DNA from: Aphanomyces cochlioides | Taxonomy: Eukaryota; Oomycota; Saprolegniomycetes; Saprolegniales; Verrucalvaceae | Reading direction: 5' to 3' | DNA length: 64,000 nucleotides | Assembly: GCA_019828595.1 (NCBI GenBank) | Contig: JAHQRK010000006.1 | Coordinates: 2,170,001 to 2,234,000 of the forward strand | Shown: positions 54,796 to 64,000 of the stretch, in pieces | Numbering within the stretch: the first letter of the stretch is position 1 | Layout: each line of letters opens with the position of its first letter | Notes under the pieces: generated by a model | What the model saw: the letters and a program-made list of their open reading frames with translations, nothing else | What the model was told of the DNA's origin: nothing | Database searches by the model: none | Position numbers and translations under genes: made by a program

Positions 54796-55649
54796 GGCGA
54801 TCAGCAAGTCAAATCACCCATGCTGTCTTTCCGAGCCCATTTGACTACCATATGGATATCTGTTGAGACACTATTTCATGAAAAATAATATTAGTGTTAG
54901 AATTTGTTTGAGTGAATCACAGGCCCTGCTTAGCATCCAACCCTTGGAGAAAGGATTCCGATCATCTTTACCATTTCTAAAGGTCATAGTGCTCGACGCA
55001 ATACTTGTAAGTCTCGTTGGAATACACTCTTCACGTTCAATTCAAGTTATCCGCCAAATAATCTACCAAATCAAAATAGTGTTATTGTCTTTTTCACTGA
55101 AATTTGTATTTTTGACTAAAAATTGAAATATTCTCAAATACTATTCAGGTATAGTGAGTTCAAGTGTAATATGAAAGTACATTCAATAAAGTAATGTTTT
55201 GAATGTGTGTTTTGCGTGTGTTTTTGTGAAGAAGGCAAATACTCGATTCTGATTGGCTATCGATTTCAAATAGATTTGGAAATTATATACATTTTTCACC
55301 CTGGTCACAATTTAGTGTGTAAATTACAATAATAATACACTATTAAAATCTTAAAATGCCAGCTCATCACAAGCACAGTCGAGGTCCGGGGAATCGAAGT
55401 TGATGATGGAGTTATGAATGCCGTGAGCTTAACCTTGCGTTTGAAAGTGATTGATGCCGTCTTGGTCCTAAAGCTCATCGAGCAGTCAATTTAAATCTTT
55501 GACTTTGGAATGAGTAGCAACTTACCGATCTTTTAGTACCAGTAGTAGTACTTTGCCTACTAAATTTGGTGAATCCGGATACGAAATGTTTGAATTTTTT
55601 TAAATTTTCAAAGTTTATCTTTTAAAAAAGATAAACAAGTATTTGCGCC
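54796..55649. other. AT-rich divergent intergenic region
   Basis: An 854-bp, strongly AT-rich stretch between the divergent carboxypeptidase and CAP-H genes. No gene is supported. ATCCGGAT at 55573-55580 lies 70 bp before the CAP-H start. Confidence 0.45.
55573..55580 (+). promoter_or_regulatory. ATCCGGAT motif upstream of CAP-H
   Basis: Perfect 8-bp palindrome 70 bp upstream of the ATG at 55650; one of the recurrent copies in the window. Confidence 0.4.
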
Positions 55650-58548
55650 ATGGGTGACGGGGATGCAGGGGACGAGCGCTTGAAGCGAAGTCGTGAGAGC
55701 ATGTCGCCGCAGACGCCAGTAGAGATTCGAAAGAAGATGAGAAAAAATGCCAAAGCTCTGCGCGAAGACAGCGGAAGCGAAGACGACGCCCATCTCCAGC
55801 GTTTGGCCAAGAAGATGAAAGTCGAACAACATCCTGGAAAAGCAGCAGCTGAATCCAAACCGGCCGCACCTGACCACAGTGAACTTGATGACGATGATAT
55901 CGTACCTCCAATTCCACTGAATGTGACGAACCGCCGTGTAAGCGATAAATTCCACACCCCACCCAAGGCATCGACTTCTCGCAGTGTCTTTGAAACGACA
56001 ACGAATGCAGAAGAAAATCGGCGAAATTCAGGATTGGAGGCGAATTTACCTCCACCAGCTGCTCGAGTATTGACCGAAGAAGAAATGGAGCGACGTCGAC
56101 GACGCCGTAATTCCAAAACGTTCCAATCCCGCCGAAAATCGTTGACACCAAATGCCAAAGCCAAGCAATATGTGTCCGAAATGTACTCGACGATCATCAA
56201 AATGTCTTCCGAAAATGTAAGCTTCCACATCCAAACTGATCTTACTTGAAATGTCTGTGATAGAAAATCAACTCGAAGAACTCGTGGTCTCTGCATCTAA
56301 TTGATCACATGGAAGATATCCTCGTCGACAAACAGTCGGAAACAATGCACATCACATCTATACTGACTTAATTGCTGCGTAGGCAAGACGATGAAGCTCC
56401 TGATTCAGACACTTACAATTTCCAAAAGGCCAGTTGTACCTTGGACGCCAGTGTCAAGATTTACTCGTATCGTGTCGATGATACATGGAACTCGTCATTT
56501 AAAGTGCTTGAAAACTTGACCCGTGGTGACGAAGTTCGTCGTAATACTGAACTACGTGTCCTTTTGTGATATTTGTCGTAGATGATGATGATGGCGATGA
56601 AGAGGCGACTGAAAAGCGTACCACATCAAAGAAGGTCGGTTTATCGGTAATTTCCAATTATATCAAGCGAAAAATTAGCTGACAGTGGCCAATACAATTG
56701 AAACCAACTTGAAGAACATCAATATGAAATCGGTCGATTTGGAGTTTCAAGTGGATCCTCTTTTCCAAAAAGTATCTCTTGCCACACGAGACAAAAGTCA
56801 TGCCCTTCGTAGATGTCTCAAGCATTCGATGAAGGTGGTGCTAAGGGCATGCTCATGGTCAACTTGGTGCGTTTGAAATATCCTTGCCCTCTCTTAAATA
56901 TCCAGTAGAGTGTCCACAATGGCTGTAAAATTGTCTTGGACTCCAGCAACGTGAAAGCGTCGAATCAGACTGATGCCGCTACGTTTGAAGACGAGAAACC
57001 TCGTAAAATGATCAATATCGCTGGACTGACTAAGCGTCTGCGGTCGTCGACGACCGCTGTTGAGGTAAAAATCCACTGAGCGAAATTTGTAACACCTTGA
57101 CCGTGTAGTCATTTGACATTTGTCCTCGCTTGGATCATTTCTACGACCAGTTGAAGACAATGAACAATGAATACTTCGACAAGAAAATATCTGTGCCACG
57201 TTTGGACGTGACAGCGTCAAGTCACAATCGACGTTTGACTTTGTTGTCCCAAGGCTTGATCACGCCCCGGAAAACACCATCGAAAACACCAGTCAAGTCA
57301 GAGGCAGGAGACACTCCTGGTCCCAGCCAATCTGCAGAAATCGAACAGCCTGATTTTGACATGGGAGGTGGCGACGACGGTATGGACTATGATGGTGACG
57401 CCCCTCAGACACCAGCTCCAAAGGTTTGAAAAATTGAGTTTGACTATAACCTTTCCATCGCATTAGGATGAAGAGGATACAAAAGATCCTATGAAAGAAG
57501 AAGTGAAACCAGAACCCCAAGAGTCTTCCATCGCCAAACCATTGAAATTTGAAGACGAGGAAGAAGATCAGAATACGCATCTTTTGGAAAGCGCATTATT
57601 GCGTTCTGTCAACGCCGAACAAATGGACGAATATTCATTTTTCGACGCCAAGTCCTTGAAGAATTGGGCTGGTCCCCAACATTGGAAAGTCAAGCTGCCT
57701 GGCATTCGCATTAAGCGAGCTGTTCGGAAAGAAGCTGCCCCTAAGCCAGCCCAAGAGGAAGAAAATACCACCGCGCCAAAAAAGAAACGCAACACAGCAG
57801 GAATTAAGTTCAATTTGACGGCTGCTGAAGTGACTCAAGCACTGAAAAAGCCAAGGCAAAAAAAGTCACTTGAAATATCTGCCACAGTTCTAAAGAAGAA
57901 CGAAAGCATGGCGGCTGAGTTGGTTCATCCCGTGGACTTGCACATGAAGATAGAGCGATTTTATCAACTCTTCACAAGACCGCGATCCAACGTCATGTTT
58001 GCATCCATGATGCGACCACGCCAAGATAATTTCGAGCTGAACATTCCAGCAGCCCCAATTTCTCGAAACAATGACGATCAAGACGATGGTATTGACTTTG
58101 ACGGCGGAGGCAATGATTTCTTGAACGACGGAGACTTCCAAGGTAAGAATGGTTGGACGTATGGCCATAATTGATTTGTTTAGTGTCGGGCTTGATTCAA
58201 GCTGAGCGTATCGTAGACAAAGTGGACATTCAATACGAGAAGTTTGCCAAGCGAGTGGACGTGAAGAAATTGAAAGAGAGTATTTGGGAGACACTGCCTT
58301 TTCACAGCGCCGAGCCTGATCTCGTGGATGAACTTACCCAAGCTACCGAGAAAATGGGGATTCAGGAAGAAGTTTCGTTTGAAGAGCTCGTCAGCGAAGT
58401 GGCGCCGAAAGTTCCGTCCAACGTCACGGTTTCTTTTTACTTCATCTGCATGCTCCATCTGGCCAACGACAAAGGCCTTGAGCTCATTGGCCAAGATGAC
58501 ATGCGCGATTTCAAAATCCTGCACGATCCCCCAGCTCCATCAACATAA
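55650..58548 (+). CDS. NCAPH: Condensin complex subunit 2, CAP-H/Barren (kleisin)
   Basis: Ten exons give 830 residues; introns 56217-56263, 56335-56382, 56526-56581, 56632-56675, 56772-56812, 56867-56908, 57065-57108, 57424-57466 and 58143-58183. CAP-H hallmarks appear in order: an N-terminal kleisin helix (KAKQYVSEMYSTIIKMSSEN, NSWSLHLIDHMEDIL), the conserved NFQKASCTLDASVKIYSYRV, DLEFQVDPLFQKMSQAFDEG, GMLMVNLSVHNGCKIVLDSS, NWAGPQHWKVK and the C-terminal winged helix (SVSFYFICMLHLANDKGLEL-like). It closes the SMC2/SMC4 ring of condensin I. The donors at 56335 and 56526 are non-ideal (GTCGGA, GTGACG) and are fixed by frame. Convergent with the TMEM184 gene, 24 bp between stops. Confidence 0.93.
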
Positions 58549-58572
58549 AAAGACAAGTCAATGTACATCTAA

Positions 58573-59829
58573 TCATAACTTCCAACCCCGTTCTGCGTCT
58601 ACAGGCTCTAGTGGCGTTTTTTTTGTATTCTTGTACGCCAAGGGCGTAACTTGCTTCGGAGGCAACTTGACGCCAGGCGCGATAACTTTCTCGCTTCGTC
58701 GTGAATTAGACGAGGGTTTGAAGCCAGATGGCAGGACAATCGGCATCACTTCGTTGAAGTCGCGCACGGCATCGTCAAAGGCAAAGTTTTCGGAGAGGAT
58801 GCTGTCACGCAGACTCGACGTCTCCAGTGACTCTGCATAGTCCTTGTATTCGTCAAAGGGAAATGCATGCGTGTGAACGAAGGCAATGACCATCATCTCA
58901 AAGCAAATGAGAACATTCTGGATGCCCATCGTCACATCATTGGTCGTCCAGGAGCCAACTTGGTGGATGATTTCAAATTTGGAGAGAAAAGCAAGCACCA
59001 CACTTTGCCAGTAAGACAAAAAGAGCACGGCTTTCACGCAGAGGAACTTTGGCACGGGTTTGTACGGCTTTAAGTGCGTACCAAGGGCCAAATAAAAGAG
59101 GACGAGGTAGTAGAAGGCATACGTCACGCTGGCATTGAGAATGATCGAGATGTACAAGTAGCCTCTGTTCAACACAAATTCGCCTTGAGCGTACAGGTCG
59201 AAGTGCTACAACAACGCAAAGAGTGATTTGAGCAGCCCTTCAAGGACAATACCTCGAGAAGGATGGCAAGAAACCCTGTGAGAGGCTTCAAGACGACAAA
59301 TTGCATGGCGGCCATCTTACAATCCCGGAGGAAGGATGAGTCCATCTTGATAGGTTTGTTGCAATAGTTGAATGGAAATGGATGCGGTAAATCTGGTAGA
59401 GTCATTAGAATCTAGAGAAAAAATATGAGGACTGGGGTTACAAGAAGGCGAGCATACCCGCACCACACGCTCGTCGCTGCCATCGCCAAGGTAAGCGACC
59501 ATGAGGGCTAGAAAGAGATAGATAACATATGCTTCGTAGCAATCGCGCATCATATCAAACAGCAAAGACCAGCTCTTAAACCGTAGCGAGAGCCAGGACG
59601 TCGTCGCGTAGATAGGAACCATCCACAGAATGCCAATAATCTTGCGCTGGACACCCGGTTTCGTGAAGTAGATCAAGTGATTTCGAATGAGTTTCACCGA
59701 GACATACAGCGCAACCAGGACAAAGACACCAGAGACCATCCATACGATCAACTGGACGAGTTTTTCCTTGTCATGTACGCGATATCCCGGCCAAAGATCG
59801 TCGGCACTCCAAGGTCGATCTTCTCGCAT
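58573..59829 (-). CDS. TMEM184 / organic-solute-transporter-alpha family membrane protein
   Basis: Three exons, introns 59412-59457 and 59206-59252, give 387 residues. Seven hydrophobic helices are visible, with family signatures WMVPIYATTSWLSLRF, DCYEAYVIYLFLALMVAYLG, CKMAAMQFVVLKPLTGFLAI, KFLCVKAVLFLSYWQSVVLA and GIQNVLICFEMMVIAFVHTH-type text near the end. This is the TMEM184/OST-alpha fold. Animal and plant relatives sit in plasma, vacuolar or lysosomal membranes; the substrate is not settled. The start at 59829 is the ATG inside a frame that opens with TTG. An ATCCGGAT motif lies 30 bp upstream. Confidence 0.9.
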
Positions 59830-59858
59830 TCTTCTCACCAAAATGTATCATTGAGAAT

Positions 59859-59964
59859 ATCCGGATATTTCCACTTGGTATATCACTCAATATTTGTATA
59901 CTATATTTTATTCCATATTATATTCGACATCAGATGCACCTCAGATCTTGAATTTTATCCGGAT
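59859..59964. promoter_or_regulatory. Two ATCCGGAT motifs in a divergent promoter
   Basis: ATATCCGGATAT at about 59857-59868 (core 59859-59866) lies 30 bp from the TMEM184-type start; ATCCGGAT at 59957-59964 lies 128 bp before the GATA/PHD gene. Both sit in the 262-bp AT-rich gap between the divergent genes. Confidence 0.5.
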
Positions 59965-60091
59965 TCTCTTAAAAATAATACTTCATTTATTTTAAAGGGT
60001 ACAATTTTAATATCTTACATTATACTTGATTAAAGTATAGTCCACAGTTTGCGGTCGTTTTTGAGCATTTAATTCGAGCCAACGTATAATT

Positions 60092-61560
60092 ATGTGGGAT
60101 GGGAAGTCGGATTCACTCACACAATCTCCAAGCGGTCTTCATTCCTCGCAGAGCTCGGCGTCGAGCGGCCACGAATGTGTCTCTTCCTCTCTAGATCGCG
60201 TCAATTCGCCAGCTCAAACCTCGAAATGCACGCTAGTCGACGTCGACTTTCTGTTTCCGTCGACATGGGGAAATTCCGCAGCATATCAACGGCTACGACA
60301 CTTGCGGGCGATTGAAGCATCGGCGCTGAATCATCAGTTGAAAAGACATCAAAACAGCACAGAAGACACGGCGATTCGACGCATCGATGCGCTTTTGGAA
60401 ATTCAACGACGCGAGTGTTTTCGATTGGATGGTGTACAACTCGCACCACCTCAAGGATACACATATGCATATGGGATTCGAAATGGAGATGGCGAACCCG
60501 TCCGAAAGGAATATGTACGAGATCGTGCCTGGCCACCAAAGGAATTTGCTCTCAAGAATACACCGAAAACAGGTCCAGGACGTGGTGGTGGACGGAAACG
60601 AAAAATCCCAGAGAAAACCCCTGCGCAGATGGACGAAGAGCGCCTCGTTATGGACTTTGGCAAAACGTGCATTGACTGTGGAACGCAAAATTCACCGCTG
60701 TGGAGACAAGTGGATGCCGCCGTGGAAATTCCACAGACTGCCCCGGATCAAATTGTCATCATTCCCAAGGAAGATATTTGTTTAATGTGCTACGTCCAGC
60801 GGACATGTGGAGCCAAGGTGCGAGCACAACTCACAAAGAAAAAGAAAGAGAAGACTATCAAAGCCAAGGAAGAAGCTAAGGCAAAGAAAGCTCCAGTCAC
60901 TTCGCCCACTGTGGAAATAGTCTCAACAGAGAATTATGAACAACCAGTGGATGATCAAGACGACGCCAGCACCGAGGACGAAAAACGTTCCAAGAAGAGC
61001 AGTAAGAAGTCGTCGAAGAAGAAGAAAAAGAAGTCCAAGAAAAGCAGTTCATCGGTGCCTGTTTCTCCAACATCACCGAAAGCTCTCAAGCCTCCTTTGT
61101 CCCCCAAGAAAACTCCACTTGCGCCTTTGATCATCGAAGACGACGCTGAGCAGCCGCCACCTCTTATGCGCTCGAGTCGCAAGGAGTCTTCCAAGAAGCG
61201 ATCGAGAGATTCCTCGGTCTCCCCCCATGTCACTCCAAAATCCAAGTCTTCAAAACGGGAAGTTCCAGTTGTTGCGCCGTTGGAAACCCCTCGGGAGAAA
61301 GAACTCCGTGCCAAAGGACAATACTGTCCAGTGTGTAATCTGACGTACGAAGACGACGATGCCAGCGAATTTGTGTGCTGTGACAGCTGTGAAATGTGGG
61401 TTCACAGCTTATGCGATCCCCAATTGACAGCGTACGCCGATGATCCTGAGAGCATTTTTTTCTTATGTGGCTATGCTGTAGAGAACGAATGAAAGAACTG
61501 GCGGAACCTGAAGCCAAGTACATTGGACCTTGCTGCGCAAACTCCAAGAAGCGTCGATGA
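60092..61560 (+). CDS. GATA-like zinc finger plus PHD finger nuclear protein
   Basis: Two exons, intron 61432-61481, give 472 residues. A GATA-like finger is at residues ~190-250: CIDCGTQNSPLWRQ paired with ICLMCYVQ across a long loop of ~35 residues, longer than the usual 17-18. A Lys/Ser-rich, probably disordered stretch follows, then a C-terminal PHD finger (YCPVCNLTYEDDDASEFVCC, DSCEMWVHSLCD, KYIGPCC). The last Cys pair appears only if the 50-nt intron is removed, which joins QLTA to ERMKELAEPEAKYIGPCC. Unspliced, the frame ends at 61492 with an incomplete finger. A chromatin or transcription role is inferred. Convergent with the anoctamin, 38 bp between stops. Confidence 0.85.
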
Positions 61561-61598
61561 GTAGTTCAAGCTATGCCATCAACCAATTGTTCATTTTA

Positions 61599-63988
61599 CT
61601 ACACGGCTTTCTCTGCATGAAGCGCTACTTCGTCCTGGTCGAGGGGGAATTGTTTTGCGATGGCAGCATTGGCGCTCGCTTGCTTGGCAAACGTTTTCTC
61701 GGCGCGGACTTTGACACGGAGATCTTTGGCCATCGAGGGAACGACGTAGGCAATGCAAATTTGCACGAACAACGTGGCATGCTCTGCACAAAAGACGACC
61801 CAGACTTTGTCGGCGGGGGAAATCCCAGGCAGGTAATGCTCGATTTGAGTCGTCGTGAAGGCAACATGGAGGCAATTCGTGATGACGGCGATGACTGACA
61901 TGGTTTGCAGCACTGGAAACCTACGAGCGAGCATGAGAGTTTGCCAAGCAAGGTGAAAGACGAACCAGATTCCAATGCCACTGGCTTTGAGGGCTCGTGG
62001 ACGCTGCATCGTGTGGCAAAGCTTGAAAGCATCCGCGCGGAGCGAGACGACGTTGTTGATGAGTGCAAGCAGCGGCGCGAGTGGAAACGCAATCGAGAAG
62101 AAGCTCACGTAGCCAAACTGGATGAGCATTTCCGTGTAGTCGTCAAAGGTGTCGTACTTGTCGAGCTGGCACTCTTCCCAAAGGATGGACGACGCTTGTT
62201 CGAGGCGGATGCATTGGTTGTGCGCGACGGCCGACACGGTCGAGTCGTTGCCTTTGTTGAGCACGAGGCCTTTCGAGTCGACGGTGAAGATGGGCGATTC
62301 CTTGAGCAGTTTGGCTGTCGCGAGGCGTCGTTGCCGCAACTGATAGCGCTGACGAAACAATGGAATGCCCGTCTTGACGACGTTGTTCCACATCTGCCCT
62401 GAGAGCATGAACGTCGCGAGTTGAATCGCCACTTGGAGCAGATTGTCTCCCGCCGTGAAGGCGTAGTAGTAGAGCGTCGCGAAGACATGGACGCATCGAA
62501 AGGGGAAGACTTTGAGGATGAGCGCGCTCTGGTACGCTGACTCGGTCTTGTGGTTCTCCCACTTGGTCAACTTGGTCGCGATGGACGAGAAGGCCATGTC
62601 AAAGACGGGAATGCAGAGGCCGTAGAGCATGGGCATGATGAGGAGATAGAACCAAAAGCCGATCGAGAGCCCATCGCGGATCGACGCGAGGTTCGCCAGC
62701 GTCAAGTGATGCCATTGCGCCGTCAGGTTGCTCTGGACGGCCAGGCTTTCCTGCTGCAAGCGATCGCGCGTGGTAAATGCCAAGTACATGACGCCAAGGA
62801 TTGCCGCCATGAAGACGACGACGATGACGAACGTCACGGCATATTTGAGCCACCGCGTGCATCCTCGAGGCAGGAACGACGTGGCGTCGCGGTAGTCGGC
62901 TCGGATGTCTTCGTCGTCGTCTTCGTAGCCAAGAACGCCCCAACGATACGCGAGCGAATTCGCACGGCGCTTCCACGCCACGAGGAAGACGGACGCCCAG
63001 ACGGCCATGAAGAGAGCGTAGACTGGCGCAAGAGGTTGATCGAGCGACTGGCTCTGGACTTGCAAGACAAAGAGCCAAATGCCCGCCAGCGTCGGCAGGA
63101 GCAGCCACTTTGTGTACATTTGCACCCACGCAAAGTAAAACGCGACTTTCTCGCCAAAGTACTGCGCCACGTCATCGAGAGGTTGATCCAAGCCATGCCA
63201 CACGATGCGAAAGAGGCAACGCAAGCCATGTGTCCATCGTGACGCCACGGGGCGACGCCAGTAGCACACCCACGACCGTCGCAAGAGATCCAAGTTGGCT
63301 TTATGCAGCGGCAGCATTTGCTCGACGATCACGATGAGATCCCTGCGACTCCAAGTGAGGAAGAGAGAGTCAAGCAAGACGCGTACGAGTGTTCATCCAG
63401 CGCTGCTTCCACCACGATCAAGCGATGGACGATCATTTGTTTCTCCTTGTCGAGGAAACGCACGGCGTCGGTCGCGGCGTCGTAGTCGACTAAGGTTTCC
63501 CGAATCGCGTGGGAATAGTCGACCCACAGGAAATCTCCCCGCCGCTGTTTCTTGAGCTTGATCTTCTCGGCGCCGTACTGCGTCAGGCCGTCAAGCAAGT
63601 CCAGGAGCGTCTTGCGTACCTCGAGGACGGCTTGGGGCGCTTTGACTTGGACGAGCGTTTGCTTGGCGTCCAAACTGCGGATCGCTTTCGTCTCGAGCCC
63701 AGCTCGATGCAACCTCCTGAGCAGCTCCAGCTTGGCTTGATGGGGATATTTCTTGTAGAACGACTTGTCATGGCGTCCAAGAGGACCCGTGTTCCGCCGG
63801 GAATTGTCGTCCCCGGCGGCGATTTCATCGCCTCGAAGCGGCTTGAGGATGATCGCAACGTCGAATTCGCTCTCGGATTTCGACAACGACCCGATGGACG
63901 ACGCAACGCTGTCGGCAGACGCCATGCGTCCAAGGGATTTCGTGGATGCAGCCTCTCGGAGAAGCGAGTCTTTCCGCAGTGGCGACAT
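61599..63988 (-). CDS. Anoctamin (TMEM16) family channel/scramblase, 5' end near window edge
   Basis: Two exons with intron 63343-63386 give 781 residues from the ATG at 63988; the frame stays open to the window edge, so the start may lie beyond it. The cytosolic N-terminus (~215 residues) precedes about ten membrane helices. Family signatures are LTKWENHKTESAYQSALILK, VHVFATLYYYAFTAG, QFGYVSFFSIAFPLAPLLAL and NNVVSLRADAFKL. Anoctamins are calcium-activated chloride channels or lipid scramblases; which applies here cannot be told. The calcium-site acidic residues of helices 6-8 were not all confirmed by eye. Confidence 0.92.
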
Positions 63989-64000
63989 TCGAGGACGTCT

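Noticed and set aside
55615..56296. Long minus-strand frames of 178 and 224 codons
   Set aside because: Shadows of the charged CAP-H first exon; Ser/Phe-rich composition is typical of antisense frames.
61438..61492. Unspliced C-terminus of the GATA/PHD protein ending FFLCGYAVENE
   Set aside because: It lacks the final PHD cysteine pair; the spliced version gives a complete finger and a better ending.
1..64000. tRNA and rRNA genes
   Set aside because: None could be recognised by eye with a credible cloverleaf or conserved core; a tRNAscan run would be decisive.

Overview
The window is nuclear DNA of a flagellated, intron-bearing protist, most likely an oomycete of the Saprolegniales. This rests on protein content (axonemal dynein light chain, CCDC39, CEP95, an oomycete-style bZIP protein, a FYVE/AGC kinase, sedolisin and S10 peptidases), on dense gene packing, and on very short GT-AG introns of mostly 38-56 nt, many with a CTAAC/CTNAC-like branch site. 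Species assignment is inference.
Layout. 1-26.6 kb is a compact housekeeping block: a TPR/OGT-like plus GT4-like bifunctional glycosyltransferase (5' end probably outside the window), a PHD/DDT/WHIM chromatin protein, a possible SLF2/CANIN-type protein, a DMT-family transporter, CEP95, ARL2, AP-3 sigma, a small mitochondrial-type protein, an unknown protein, DNALI1, TTC5 and ASCC3. 26.6-29 kb is accessory: a 1,200-bp hAT-type element with a perfect 8-bp target duplication, itself carrying a second insertion, sits in an open minus-strand reading frame. 29-42.8 kb holds a bZIP protein, VPS16, a predicted ARB2-FYVE-AGC kinase fusion, CCDC39 and a membrane-anchored sedolisin. 43-51 kb is a gene-poor, repeat-rich interval: four SKP1 paralogues (two clean single-exon copies, one with a 167-bp GT...AG insert, one pseudogene), an inverted duplication in an unknown gene, a Tourist-like MITE and a long-armed foldback element flanked by TA. 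51-55 kb has two tandem S10 carboxypeptidase-like genes, the first broken by a 5-bp tandem duplication. 55.6-64 kb returns to housekeeping: condensin CAP-H, a TMEM184-type protein, a GATA-like/PHD protein and an anoctamin (5' end at the window edge).
Shared themes: several genes serve the cilium/basal body (CEP95, ARL2, DNALI1, CCDC39), endosomal and lysosomal traffic (AP-3 sigma, VPS16, FYVE kinase), and chromatin or genome maintenance (PHD/DDT protein, ASCC3, CAP-H, possible SLF2). Convergent neighbours end only 3-68 bp apart. A palindromic ATCCGGAT-type motif recurs in the short upstream regions of about ten genes. Nearly all multi-exon models were checked by reading phase across each junction and by total length being divisible by three; the exceptions are stated.
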